From Edaphobacter sp. (GTDB lineage Bacteria > Acidobacteriota > Terriglobia > Terriglobales > Acidobacteriaceae), in contig JAOAPB010000027.1 in the NCBI GenBank assembly GCA_025462645.1, positions 1-64,000 on the forward strand: 64,000 bases of DNA. The letters run 5' to 3'. A program made the translations under genes and the position numbers. Positions 42,716 through 51,257 of this stretch are shown piece after piece. Every line of letters starts with the position of its first letter. Position 1 is the stretch's first letter. The notes under the pieces were generated by a model. That model did no database searches and had not been told where the DNA came from. It saw only the letters and a program-made list of their open reading frames with translations.

Positions 42716-43088
42716 AGTTGGTTGAAAAGGGCCGGGAGGTTGTGGTGAGTAGAGACCCTCGGGGTTCTTCGCTGCACTCAGTATGACGACGTAAACAAAA
42801 CAACGGCAAGAGACAAAACAACTGCCAAACACAGGCAAACAAAAACAACGGCAGGAACGAGCAACGGCAAGGGCGAAATGGGAGGGTCTTGCCTCCTCAG
42901 CAAATTCAAGGTCAACGGTGAAGTTGATTCAGAGTGGGCAATGGTGGGGGTGGAGTTTGGTTCGCGGTGCAAAAAAGCTGACGAAACGGGCGGGTGGCGC
43001 CTGTTAAGATAACGACTAGCCCCGGCTGGCCTGATGATGGCCGTCGATGTGTGCCTATCCTGCGGATTGAATCGAAGATGGAGACGTT
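42716..43088. repeat. Dispersed intergenic repeat, copy 5 (murF-mraY gap)
   Basis: The core at 42761-42790 reads GGGGTTCTTCGCTGC and ends TATGACGAC; it differs from the core at 34100 in only two positions. A CAAAACAACGGCAAG-type purine/CA-rich tail follows to about 42880, ending in GAGGGTCTTGCCTCCTC. The rest of the 373-base gap, to mraY, shows no gene. The element sits inside the division cluster. Confidence 0.75.
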
Positions 43089-44225
43089 TTGCTCTATTGG
43101 CTGCTGTATCAGAAGTTGTTCCCCTACTTTCGTCTCTTTCGCATCTTTCGCTATCTGACGTTTCGGACGGTGTTTGCGAGCCTGACGGCGTTGTTGATCG
43201 GCTTGCTGATCGGGCCGTATGTGATTGAGCGGCTGCGCGAGTTTCAGATTGGCCAGTACATTCGCGAGGAGGGACCGCAGTCGCACCAGAAGAAGAGTGG
43301 GACCCCGACGATGGGCGGGGTGCTGATCTGCATCTCGATTCTGGTGCCGACGCTGCTGTGGTCGGATCTGTCGAATCCGTTTGTGTGGCTGGTGATGCTG
43401 TCGACGCTGGCGTTTGGGGCGATTGGGTTTGCGGATGACTACATCAAGGTAGTGCATCGACGAAATCAAGGGTTGACGGCGCGTCAGAAACTAGGCCTTC
43501 AGTTCCTGGTCAGCGGTGGCGTGGCGGTGGCGTTGGTGAGGATGCAGGCTCACGGCGCGTATTCGACGAAGCTGATGTTCCCGTTTCTGAAGCGGTTTCG
43601 GCCTGACCTGGTGTGGGATTGGATGGGGCACGTTCCACATATGTACTGGCTGGCGTTTGTGCCGTTCGTCCTGTTTGTGATGCTGGTGATCACGGGCGCC
43701 AGCAATGCGGTGAATCTTACGGATGGGTTGGATGGACTGGCGATTGGCTGCACGATTATCGCTGCCGGGGCGCTGACGGTGCTGACCTATGTGAGCGGGC
43801 ATGTTGTGTTCTCGGATTATCTTGAGCTGCAGCGAATGCCGATGATCAGTGAGCTGACCGTCTTCTGCGGGGCGATGGTGGGCGCGAGTATCGGATTTCT
43901 TTGGTACAACGCGCACCCTGCGGAGATATTCATGGGGGATGTTGGAAGTCTTGCGTTGGGTGGGGCGATCGGGACGGTTGCGGTGGCGATCAAGCAGGAG
44001 TTGTTGCTGCCATTTATCGGCGGAGTATTTATTCTTGAGGCGTTGAGCGTGATTCTGCAGGTGGGGAGCTATAAGCTTCGTAAGGGGAAACGCATCTTCA
44101 AGATGGCTCCGCTGCACCATCACTTCGAGTTGATGGGATGGTCGGAGTCGAAGGTGATTGCGCGGTTCTGGATTCTGGCGCTGATCTTTGCGCTGCTGGC
44201 GTTGACGACTTTGAAGCTGAGGTAA
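43089..44225 (+). CDS. mraY: Phospho-MurNAc-pentapeptide transferase
   Basis: MraY moves phospho-MurNAc-pentapeptide to undecaprenyl phosphate, making lipid I at the inner membrane. The 378-residue protein has ten hydrophobic helices and the family signatures EEGPQSHQKKSGTPTMGGVL, GFADDYIKV (catalytic Asp pair), NAVNLTDGLDGLAIG, MGDVGSLALGG and MAPLHHHFELMGW. The start is TTG, with GGAG about 5 bases upstream. No in-frame ATG is near, and the sequence MLYWLLYQKLFPYF is a normal MraY beginning. Confidence 0.96.
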   Translation: MLYWLLYQKLFPYFRLFRIFRYLTFRTVFASLTALLIGLLIGPYVIERLREFQIGQYIREEGPQSHQKKSGTPTMGGVLICISILVPTLLWSDLSNPFVWLVMLSTLAFGAIGFADDYIKVVHRRNQGLTARQKLGLQFLVSGGVAVALVRMQAHGAYSTKLMFPFLKRFRPDLVWDWMGHVPHMYWLAFVPFVLFVMLVITGASNAVNLTDGLDGLAIGCTIIAAGALTVLTYVSGHVVFSDYLELQRMPMISELTVFCGAMVGASIGFLWYNAHPAEIFMGDVGSLALGGAIGTVAVAIKQELLLPFIGGVFILEALSVILQVGSYKLRKGKRIFKMAPLHHHFELMGWSESKVIARFWILALIFALLALTTLKLR

Positions 44226-44237
44226 GAGTGGTGAGTG

Positions 44238-45611
44238 ATGGATTTGAAAAATAAGCGAGTGTTGGTTGTTGGGTTGGGGAAGTCCGGGCTTTCGGCTGCT
44301 CTGTTTCTGCGTGCGCAGGGGGCGCGGGTGACGGTGAGCGATACGCGCAGTGCGGTGGCGCTGGCGAAGGAGATTCCTGCGTTGCTGGAGGCGGGGATCA
44401 TGGTGGAGTCGGGTGGGCATGGGCTGCTGACATTTCGGCGGCAGGACCTGATTGTGGTGTCGCCGGGCGTCCCGATGGATACGCCGGAGGTGAAGCAGGT
44501 TGTCGGGTTTGGAATGCCGGTGATTGGCGAGCTGGAGCTGGCTAGCCGGTATCTACAGGGACAGGTCATCGCGATTACGGGGTCGAATGGGAAGACGACG
44601 ACGACTTCGCTGGTGGGGAAGATCCTGGGCGATGCTGGTCTGCCTACGCTTGTGGGTGGCAATATTGGATTGCCGGTGATTGACCTAGTGGCGAAGAGCA
44701 CGTCGGAGACGATGAGTGTACTGGAGGTGTCGAGCTTCCAGTTGGAGACAGTGGAGGAGTTTCATCCTCATATTGCGGTGGTGTTGAATATTACGCCGGA
44801 TCATCTGGATCGGCATGGAAGCTTCGAGGTATATGCGGCGGCGAAGGCGAAGATTACGGAGCGTCAGGGAGCGGATGATTTCCTGGTGCTGAATGCCGAA
44901 GACAAGGCTACGCAGATGGTGGCGTTGAAGGCTGGACCGAATGGGCCTTCGAGGGCTCAGATCTTCTGGTTCAGTGCGAGGCGGCCTATCAAGCAGGGGG
45001 CGTTCGTGCATGGCGAGAGCATCGTGTTTCTGGCGCGCGAGGGAGGGAAGGCAGAGCCGGTGATGCCGGTGGCGGAGATTTCGCTGAAGGGTGCGCACAA
45101 TGTCGAGAACGTATTGGCGGCGGTGTGCGCGGCTCGGCTGGCTGGAGTTCCGGCGGAGAAGATACGGGCTTCGGTGGCGTCGTTCAAGGCGGTGGAGCAT
45201 CGGCTGGAGTTCGTGAAGAGTGTGAGTGGCGTGGAGTTCTACAACGACTCGAAGGCTACGAATGTGGATGCGGCGATGAAGGCGGTGGCTTCGTTTCCGG
45301 GCGGGATTCACCTGATTCTGGGCGGGAAGGACAAGGACTCGGACTATGGATTGATGGCCGAACTGTTGAAGGAGCGGGTGAAGGCTGTTTATACGATTGG
45401 TTCGGCTGCGGAAAAGATTGAGCGCCAACTTGCCGGAGTCGTGAAGATGGTTTCAGCGGAGACGATGCAGGTTGCTGTGGCGGAGGCTGCTGAGGCTGCC
45501 GTTCCTGGCGATGTGGTGTTGCTGGCGCCTGCGTGTTCGAGCTTCGATCAGTTTGAGAACTATGAGCATCGGGGACAGGTATTCCGGCAGCTTGTGAGCG
45601 AGTTGAACTAG
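44238..45611 (+). CDS. murD: UDP-MurNAc-L-alanine--D-glutamate ligase
   Basis: MurD adds D-glutamate to UDP-MurNAc-L-Ala. The 457-residue protein starts MDLKNKRVLVVGLGKSGLS with a Rossmann-type loop. It has ITGSNGKTTTTSLVGKIL, GGNIGLPV, EVSSFQLETVEEF, NITPDHLDRHGSFEVYAAAK, VEFYNDSKATNVDAAMKA and LLAPACSSFDQFENYEHRG. It begins 12 bases after mraY. A GTG one codon before the ATG is also possible. Confidence 0.96.
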   Translation: MDLKNKRVLVVGLGKSGLSAALFLRAQGARVTVSDTRSAVALAKEIPALLEAGIMVESGGHGLLTFRRQDLIVVSPGVPMDTPEVKQVVGFGMPVIGELELASRYLQGQVIAITGSNGKTTTTSLVGKILGDAGLPTLVGGNIGLPVIDLVAKSTSETMSVLEVSSFQLETVEEFHPHIAVVLNITPDHLDRHGSFEVYAAAKAKITERQGADDFLVLNAEDKATQMVALKAGPNGPSRAQIFWFSARRPIKQGAFVHGESIVFLAREGGKAEPVMPVAEISLKGAHNVENVLAAVCAARLAGVPAEKIRASVASFKAVEHRLEFVKSVSGVEFYNDSKATNVDAAMKAVASFPGGIHLILGGKDKDSDYGLMAELLKERVKAVYTIGSAAEKIERQLAGVVKMVSAETMQVAVAEAAEAAVPGDVVLLAPACSSFDQFENYEHRGQVFRQLVSELN

Positions 45612-45640
45612 CAGATCAGTGTGGAAGTGGATGTGATGGT

Positions 45641-46732
45641 ATGGCGAAGAGAGTAGGGGTGGACAAGTGGCTCTTCGGAGTGGTGCTGCTACTGGTGTTG
45701 TTTGGGCTGGTGATGGTGTTCTCGGCTTCGGCGGTAATGGCGAAGGAGACGCTGGGGTCACCCTACTCGTATGTGGGGAGGCAGGCGATCTGGGCGCTGC
45801 TCGGGATGTTGGCGCTGACAGTGCTGATGCGGGTGGACTACCGGCGCTATAACAATCCCAGGGTGGTGTTCCCGGCAGTGGCGATCACGATGCTATTGCT
45901 GATCGGCGTGTTTGCGATGAGCGGCATGAACGGAGCGCATCGGTGGATTCGACTGGCGGGTACGACGCTGCAGCCTTCGGAGCTTGCAAAGCCGGTGATC
46001 GTGCTATTCCTGGCTTATTTTTTGCAGACGCGCATTCACCAGATGGATGACTGGAAGGGCACGATTTTGCGGGCGGCCGCGGTGCCGATACTGTTTTCGG
46101 CGCTGATCATGAAGGAGCCAGACCTGGGAACGGCAATGGTCTGCATGGCGGTAACGGCGCTGATGCTCTATCTGGCTGGGGCGCGGGCCAGATATTTTGC
46201 GATTGGCGCTGCGTTGGCCTCGCCGGTGATGTACTACATGCTGTTTCACGTGAAGTTCCGGCGTGACCGCATGCTGGCGTTTGTGAATCCCGAGGCCGAT
46301 CCGCGTGGGACGGGATTCCATATTCTGCAGTCGCTGATAGCTGTTGGAACCGGTGGGATTCATGGGCTTGGATTGATGGAGGGGCGGCAGAAGCTGTTCT
46401 ATCTGCCGGAGGTGCAGACAGATTTTATCTTCGCGAATATCTGCGAGGAGCTGGGTCTGATTGGGGCGCTGATTATTGTCGCGCTGTTCGTGGCCTTGGG
46501 GTATCGCGGGCTGAGGGCGGCTTTTCTGTCGACCGATCCGTTTGCGAGGTTCCTGGCGTTTGGACTGACGACGGCAATTCTGATTCAGGCCTTCTTCAAT
46601 ATGAGCGTGGTGCTGGCGCTGCTGCCGACCAAGGGGATTCCGCTGCCGTTCATCTCGTCGGGGGGAACGTCGATCTTTATTACGCTTGCTGGGATGGGCG
46701 TGCTGCTGAATGTGACGCGTGAGATCGACTAA
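45641..46732 (+). CDS. ftsW: Septal peptidoglycan glycosyltransferase (SEDS protein)
   Basis: FtsW polymerises lipid II glycan strands together with FtsI. The 363-residue membrane protein has about ten helices, FGLVMVFSASAVMAKE, GAHRWIRLAGTTLQPSELAKP and KEPDLGTAMV. The conserved periplasmic loop is ALLPTKGIPLPFISSGGTS. The cytoplasmic N-terminus is very short (MAKRVGVDKW). It begins 29 bases after murD and its stop touches the murG start region. Confidence 0.95.
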   Translation: MAKRVGVDKWLFGVVLLLVLFGLVMVFSASAVMAKETLGSPYSYVGRQAIWALLGMLALTVLMRVDYRRYNNPRVVFPAVAITMLLLIGVFAMSGMNGAHRWIRLAGTTLQPSELAKPVIVLFLAYFLQTRIHQMDDWKGTILRAAAVPILFSALIMKEPDLGTAMVCMAVTALMLYLAGARARYFAIGAALASPVMYYMLFHVKFRRDRMLAFVNPEADPRGTGFHILQSLIAVGTGGIHGLGLMEGRQKLFYLPEVQTDFIFANICEELGLIGALIIVALFVALGYRGLRAAFLSTDPFARFLAFGLTTAILIQAFFNMSVVLALLPTKGIPLPFISSGGTSIFITLAGMGVLLNVTREID

Positions 46733-46733
46733 G

Positions 46734-47834
46734 GTGGCAGGACTACGGGTTTTGATTGCGGGTGGGGGTACCGGGGGGCATGTGATTCCGGCGCTTGCGA
46801 TTGCGCGGGAGCTGCGCGATGCGCATGGGGCCGAGGTGCGGTTTGTGGGAACGACGCGAGGGTTGGAGACGAGGCTGGTGCCTGAGGCCGGGTTTCCTCT
46901 GGAGTTGATCCATGTGGGGCAGCTGAAGAATGTGAGCTTGTTGACTCGGCTGCGGACGTTGTTCGATCTGCCGCTGGGTGTGATGCGGTGTGTGCAGCTT
47001 TTGCGGAGGTTTAGACCGCATGTCGTGGTGGGAGTTGGCGGGTATGCTTCGGGGCCGGCGATGATGGCTGCGATCCTGCTGAGGGTGCCTACGCTGGCGT
47101 TTGAGCCGAATGCGGTGCCGGGGCTGGCGAATCGGCTAGTGGGCAAGTGGGTGAGTGCGGCTGCGGTGAACTTTGAGGAGACGCGGCGGTACTTTCGTGG
47201 GGCGAAGGTTACAGGGGTTCCGGTGAGGCAGGAGTTCTTCGAGGTTCAAAAGAGCAGGGTCGGGAAGAGGCTGCTGGTTTTTGGAGCGAGCCAGGGAGCC
47301 CGGGTGTTCAATGAGCTGGTACCGAAGATTATGGGACGGCTGCTGGAGGTTCTTCCAGAGTTGGATGTGGTGCACCAGACCGGGGCGCGGCATGGAGCGT
47401 CGACGGTGGCGACCTATGAGCGAATCGGCATCGGGTTAGAGAGAGTACTGGTGACTCCGTATCTGGACGACATGCCGAAGCAGTTTGGCGACGCGGACCT
47501 GATCCTTTGCCGGAGTGGGGCTAGCTCGGTGGCGGAGCTGGCGGCTGCGGGGAGGGCTGCGGTGCTGGTGCCGTTTCCGCAGGCTGCCGATGACCACCAG
47601 AGGAAGAATGCGGATGCGTTTGTGGCGGCAGGCGCGGCGGAGTTGGTGGTGGAGGCGGAGTTGAGTGAGGAGCGGCTATTGGGGGTGCTCACCGGACTGC
47701 TAAAGGATGATTCGCGGCGGGAGGAGATGGGGGCTCGGGCGCGAGGGTTGGCGCATCCTGAGGCCGTTCGCGAGATTGGTGGGATGGTGGCGGGTCTAGC
47801 TACACGCGTGGATGATTGGAAGAAAGATCAGTAA
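46734..47834 (+). CDS. murG: Lipid II synthase (MurG glycosyltransferase)
   Basis: MurG adds GlcNAc to lipid I at the inner face of the membrane. The 366-residue product has LIAGGGTGGHVIPALAIARE, GVGGYASGPAM, FEPNAVPGLANRLV, LLVFGASQGARVFNELVP, HQTGARH, and the nucleotide-sugar part CRSGASSVAELAAAGRAAVL with FPQAADDHQRKNA. I choose the GTG at 46734, one base after the ftsW stop; an in-frame GTG at 46719 would overlap ftsW. It is the last recognisable gene of the cluster: no murC, ddl or ftsQAZ follows. Confidence 0.93.
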   Translation: MAGLRVLIAGGGTGGHVIPALAIARELRDAHGAEVRFVGTTRGLETRLVPEAGFPLELIHVGQLKNVSLLTRLRTLFDLPLGVMRCVQLLRRFRPHVVVGVGGYASGPAMMAAILLRVPTLAFEPNAVPGLANRLVGKWVSAAAVNFEETRRYFRGAKVTGVPVRQEFFEVQKSRVGKRLLVFGASQGARVFNELVPKIMGRLLEVLPELDVVHQTGARHGASTVATYERIGIGLERVLVTPYLDDMPKQFGDADLILCRSGASSVAELAAAGRAAVLVPFPQAADDHQRKNADAFVAAGAAELVVEAELSEERLLGVLTGLLKDDSRREEMGARARGLAHPEAVREIGGMVAGLATRVDDWKKDQ

Positions 47835-47898
47835 TAGCATCGTAGACTCAGGTGTAATTCTGGAATGAAAAAGCGCCCACTCTCGCCGTGACCGATTT

Positions 47899-48828
47899 TT
47901 AGTCGGATTTCCCTTGATTTTTGCAACCATTCATTTTCCCTGTATGGGGGTCGAGAACCATGCAATAAAAGGTGTGATGTTCGGTGTGCAAAAAATCGGT
48001 ATAGATGATTTTTCCCACGACATAGACTTTGCGAATTCCAAGTTTAATTTGTGCAATTTGCTCGGGCGTTTGCGGCCCAATATATATATCCCCGTCAAAA
48101 GTTCCTTTTGCAGAAATATTTGCTCTGCTTCCCGTGGGGGCTTCAAAAACAAATGGAGGATCGCTGCCATCCACAATGGAGCTGGACGTACTGAGGTTTT
48201 GAACTTCAAAAGCGATAGTGCCACCCTCGTTGATAAAATTGTTAGCAACTTTGGTTTTCTTCCCTGGCACAATTGGTTCGGCGAGATCCATGAGTTGCAG
48301 GGAGATAAAAGGAAGTAATTCGGCTTCCATGAGCCGTTCACTATTCCTCGCGATTACAGCTTGCTTGGCAGCATTTTCTGCCATGATCTTGGATGCTTCC
48401 GCTTCCTTACCAGCGGCAGTAGCGAGAACGGTGGTTTGCGCGGCTTGAATTCCAGTTTGAGCGACCAAACCATTCATAGCGACAATCTGTCCCTGCAATT
48501 TTTCGAGGGTCTGACTGAGAGCCTTATCACTCCCCTTCAAGGCGTCCTGAGTCAGGCCGTTAGTTCGTTTTATCTCATGCCATTGGAGGCCAGAGAAAAT
48601 GGTGTAAACGAGAAGTACGAGAAATCCAAGACACTCCAAAATAAACTTTCTATCCTTCCACCATTTTTCTTTTGGGGGTAGATTTTGGGGTGCTGGGAAC
48701 TGCGGAGATTGGGCCAATGTGAAAACGGGAGGGAGGCCAGAACCGTAATCGCATCCTTGAATTGTGGATATGTGATTGCTTGAATCAGGGGCTATGCCTT
48801 CGTCTTCGTTCTTAGGGTCTTGTGGCAT
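47899..48828 (-). CDS. Single-helix membrane protein of unknown function, AT-rich islet
   Basis: The 309-residue product has a Pro-rich soluble start and one membrane helix, FILECLGFLVLLVYTIFSGL (about 62-81). A predicted coiled coil runs at about 95-165 (DKALSQTLEKLQGQIVAMNG), followed by a beta-rich C-terminal domain (EVQNLSTSSSIVDGSD, GTFDGDIYIGPQTPEQIAQI). I recognise no family. Rows of 60 bases that I counted have 19, 26, 29 and 31 G+C, clearly below the flanks, which suggests acquisition by transfer. It lies opposite in direction to murG, exactly where murC would be expected. Confidence 0.65.
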   Translation of the reverse strand: MPQDPKNEDEGIAPDSSNHISTIQGCDYGSGLPPVFTLAQSPQFPAPQNLPPKEKWWKDRKFILECLGFLVLLVYTIFSGLQWHEIKRTNGLTQDALKGSDKALSQTLEKLQGQIVAMNGLVAQTGIQAAQTTVLATAAGKEAEASKIMAENAAKQAVIARNSERLMEAELLPFISLQLMDLAEPIVPGKKTKVANNFINEGGTIAFEVQNLSTSSSIVDGSDPPFVFEAPTGSRANISAKGTFDGDIYIGPQTPEQIAQIKLGIRKVYVVGKIIYTDFLHTEHHTFYCMVLDPHTGKMNGCKNQGKSD

Positions 48829-49007
48829 ACCAGATTCTCAAAGGTGGCTCTATGAAACATGAATACCATGAAGGCCCTAACGGGCAGAGGAGTTTCAAAA
48901 ACTTTAGCTCATCTTTTCGTGTAACTAAATCTACCGTCAAACGGACTGTAGAGCCAGCGTAAACCAAAGAAATCGGGAGGATTAGTTATTGCTTTCCTTC
49001 GGAGTGG

Positions 49008-50063
49008 TTATTTCCAATCTTTCTGGACGGCGTATTCCTCAAGCAGGACGGAGACGAGGGCGGCGGTGGGGACGGCGACCAGTGCGCCTACTACACCTGC
49101 GAGGGCGGTTCCGAGCAGTAGGGAGATGAGGACAGTGAGGCCCATCAGGTTGACGCTGGAACGCATGATGCGTGGAGTAAGGTAAGCGTTCTCGATGTTG
49201 ATGTAGAGGACATAGAAGATGAGAACACCTCCCATCTTGGTCCAGGAGTCGAGGGCTGCGACTCCGGCGGCGATGACGATGGTGATGACTCCGCCTGCGA
49301 TGGGAATGATGTTGAGCAGGCCCATGAGGAAGCCGAGCAGGAGGAAGTATCGGACGTGGAGGATGCCGAAGACGATGGTGCTTGATACGCCGAGGATGAA
49401 CATCAGGAGGCCCTGACCGAGGAGCCACTTGCTCATCTTCTGGTCGGCTCTCTGAAGCGTGTGGTCGAGGCGGCGGCGTTGGGCAAGCGGAAAGAGAGAC
49501 AGGAAGAAGCGATAGGCGTATTCGCCTTCGAGCATGAAATAGATACAGAGGAAGATGGCCGTGAGAATGTCGAAGACGTGTGAGAGCCAGAGAGGCAGCG
49601 AGGTGACGAGATAGCTGGCGGTGGCGGTGATGGCTCCCTCGGCACGCTGGGCGATGGATTCGACGCCGAGGCGGTTGGCTATGGGGAACCTGTTGATCCG
49701 GGAGGCGAAGTTGGAGACGCGGGCAGGGAGTTCGGTGGAGAACTGGCTGAGATCATGCAGGACCGGAGGGAGGCCGACGGTGAAGAAAATCGAAAGGATG
49801 AGGGCGACGCCGAGGATGAGAAGAAAGATGGCTGCGGGGCGGGAGATGCGGCGGCCGCGGATCTGAAAGGTGGCGATGCGGGTGACGATGGGCATCAGGA
49901 CGGCGGCGAAGAGAGCGCTGACGTAGATGATCAGCAGCTCCTTCTGCAAGGTCCAGGCGAGGGCAAGGAGGAGGAGGATGCCGAAGCAGAAGAGGATGTG
50001 GCTGCGAACGTTGCGGCGGGACTGTTCTTCACCGGGGGTGAGGTCGGACGTCGAGGTGGCCAG
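49008..50063 (-). CDS. AI-2E family transporter, probable CTG start
   Basis: The protein belongs to the eight-helix AI-2E/YdiK/TqsA family, whose members export signals or ions. It has ALFAAVLMPIVTRIATFQIR, the periplasmic stretch SQFSTELPARVSNFASRINR, and GLLMGLLNIIPIAGGVITIV and VNLMGLTVLISLLLGTALAG. The first possible TTG (49949) would cut through helix 1. The frame extends upstream to CTG at 50061-50063, which has AGGAG 6 bases before it and gives MATSTSDLTPGEEQSRRNVR then a complete helix. An in-frame TGA at 50115, the aroK stop, bounds it. No ATG or GTG exists in between. Confidence 0.82.
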   Translation of the reverse strand: MATSTSDLTPGEEQSRRNVRSHILFCFGILLLLALAWTLQKELLIIYVSALFAAVLMPIVTRIATFQIRGRRISRPAAIFLLILGVALILSIFFTVGLPPVLHDLSQFSTELPARVSNFASRINRFPIANRLGVESIAQRAEGAITATASYLVTSLPLWLSHVFDILTAIFLCIYFMLEGEYAYRFFLSLFPLAQRRRLDHTLQRADQKMSKWLLGQGLLMFILGVSSTIVFGILHVRYFLLLGFLMGLLNIIPIAGGVITIVIAAGVAALDSWTKMGGVLIFYVLYINIENAYLTPRIMRSSVNLMGLTVLISLLLGTALAGVVGALVAVPTAALVSVLLEEYAVQKDWK

Positions 50064-50114
50064 CGGATTCTCCTGTGCAGGGAGTTGGATGCATCTAGTG
50101 TGCGCCGGGTCCGC

Positions 50115-50708
50115 TCAGGTACGGGAGTAAGGAGTCTGGTTCAGGGCGGAAAGAATGGCTTCGACTGTTTCGTCCGGGGTGAGGGCTGTGGTGTCAATCG
50201 TGAGGCGAGCGAGACGGGTGTAGAGGGGGTGGCGGCGCGCGAAGCGGAGTTGGGCGGCAGCGGGGTCTTCGAGGACGGGGCGGCCGATGTCCTGCAACAT
50301 GCAGCGATCGAAGAGGGTGGGGAAGGGGGCGTCGAGGAAGATGGTGAAGGTGCCGGGAGTCTGTTCGAGGAGGAGGCGGTTGGTGAGGTCCTCGGGGGTT
50401 CCTCCGCCAAGGGCAAGAATAGTGTTGGACTGGCTGAGGGCAGAGGCGAGGGCGGTGGACTCGAGTCGGCGGAAGCGCGCTTCGCCGTGGCTCTGGAAGA
50501 GTTGGGGGATGGTGGCTCCGGTGCGCTGCTCGAGGTGGGTGTCGAGGTCGAGGAAGTTCCAGCCGAAGCGGGTAGCGAGAAGGCGACCGATGGTGGATTT
50601 GCCTGCGCCCATGAAGCCGGTGAGGACAAGACGTTTAATGTGTGCGGGAGCGGCGACGGTGGTGGTTTGGTTTTGCTCGGTCAGGGGATTGGCTGAGGTG
50701 GGCGACAT
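50115..50708 (-). CDS. aroK: Shikimate kinase
   Basis: AroK phosphorylates shikimate at the 3-hydroxyl in chorismate synthesis. The 197-residue protein has the P-loop GFMGAGKSTIGRLLATRFGW, shikimate-binding DLDTHLEQRTGATIPQLF, HGEARFRRLES, and LALGGGTPEDLTNR, plus the lid LQDIGRPVLED. A poorly conserved N-terminal stretch of about 25 residues precedes the fold. AGGAG lies 6 bases before the ATG. The transporter gene follows 51 bases downstream, in the same frame after the TGA. Confidence 0.95.
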   Translation of the reverse strand: MSPTSANPLTEQNQTTTVAAPAHIKRLVLTGFMGAGKSTIGRLLATRFGWNFLDLDTHLEQRTGATIPQLFQSHGEARFRRLESTALASALSQSNTILALGGGTPEDLTNRLLLEQTPGTFTIFLDAPFPTLFDRCMLQDIGRPVLEDPAAAQLRFARRHPLYTRLARLTIDTTALTPDETVEAILSALNQTPYSRT

Positions 50709-50746
50709 AGTCTCTCCTAGTTTAGCTGCTGGATGTTATTGCGAAC

Positions 50747-50779
50747 ATACAAAAGCCGCGACCTTTGGAGGTCGCGGCT
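50747..50779 (-). terminator. Intrinsic terminator after the sigma/anti-sigma genes
   Basis: AGCCGCGACCT (50754-50764) and AGGTCGCGGCT (50769-50779) form a perfect 11-base stem with a TTGG loop. On the minus strand it is followed by TTTTGTATG. It therefore ends the transcript coming from the anti-sigma gene, just before aroK. Confidence 0.85.
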
Positions 50780-50805
50780 CGGGAAGATCGAAAGACTCTG
50801 AAGGG

Positions 50806-50880
50806 CTATTTTGTCATTTCAGAGATGCATGCGAGGGCTCCGCCGGCCACGAGTGGGGCCAATAGCGGAAGGTAAAACAT
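50806..50880 (-). CDS. Possible 24-residue hydrophobic peptide
   Basis: An ATG-started frame encodes 24 residues beginning MFYLPLLAPLVAGGALAC and ending ISEMTK, which is one short membrane helix. It lies between the anti-sigma gene and a strong terminator on the same strand, so it would be transcribed. There is no good ribosome binding site, so it may be chance. Confidence 0.25.
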   Translation of the reverse strand: MFYLPLLAPLVAGGALACISEMTK

Positions 50881-50945
50881 ACGGGCTGAAAGCAGTTCGA
50901 CATGCTGAATAGAGGATACATGGGGTTATTGGCGGTTGCAAGAGA

Positions 50946-51257
50946 CTATTTGTCGGTCTCTTGAGTGCGCGGGGGCGGATTGGCTTGATCGCGTTCGGAG
51001 TCCATCTCTGCCTGAATTTTTTTCCAGACGTTGTCGCTGGGCTCGTGGGTGGGCTGGAGGAGGAGACTAGCCTGGTCGGCGATGTACTGGAGATCGCGAA
51101 CCAGGGCGGAGCAGTTTTCGCAGGTCTTGAGGTGATCGAGGAGTGCCGGGTCTTCCGGGACACCATTGCCGCCGGCTGCGAAGAGGTCCGGAAGCTGTTC
51201 CTGAAACTCGGCACATGTTAGATCTGGATGGGAGTTGGGTTTTTTTGTCGATGTCAT
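50946..51257 (-). CDS. Zinc-finger anti-sigma factor
   Basis: The 103-residue protein begins [20 protein letters not shown] and has the zinc-binding anti-sigma motif H-x3-C-x2-C in [19 protein letters not shown] helix and a charged tail rich in Pro follow. It lacks a clear membrane helix, so it should be a soluble anti-sigma factor of the ZAS type. Its ATG overlaps the sigma gene stop as ATGA, fixing both partners. The signal that frees the sigma factor cannot be told from sequence. Confidence 0.88.
   Translation of the reverse strand: MTSTKKPNSHPDLTCAEFQEQLPDLFAAGGNGVPEDPALLDHLKTCENCSALVRDLQYIADQASLLLQPTHEPSDNVWKKIQAEMDSERDQANPPPRTQETDK

Noticed and set aside
46004..47146. Long 380-residue frame on the minus strand over ftsW and murG
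   Set aside because: It is a shadow of two well-identified genes; its composition (Arg, His, Pro, Thr) is typical of antisense reading in high-G+C DNA.
50063..50117. Possible read-through fusion of aroK and the transporter, which are in the same frame
   Set aside because: The two proteins are complete on their own, and the transporter has its own ribosome binding site after the TGA.
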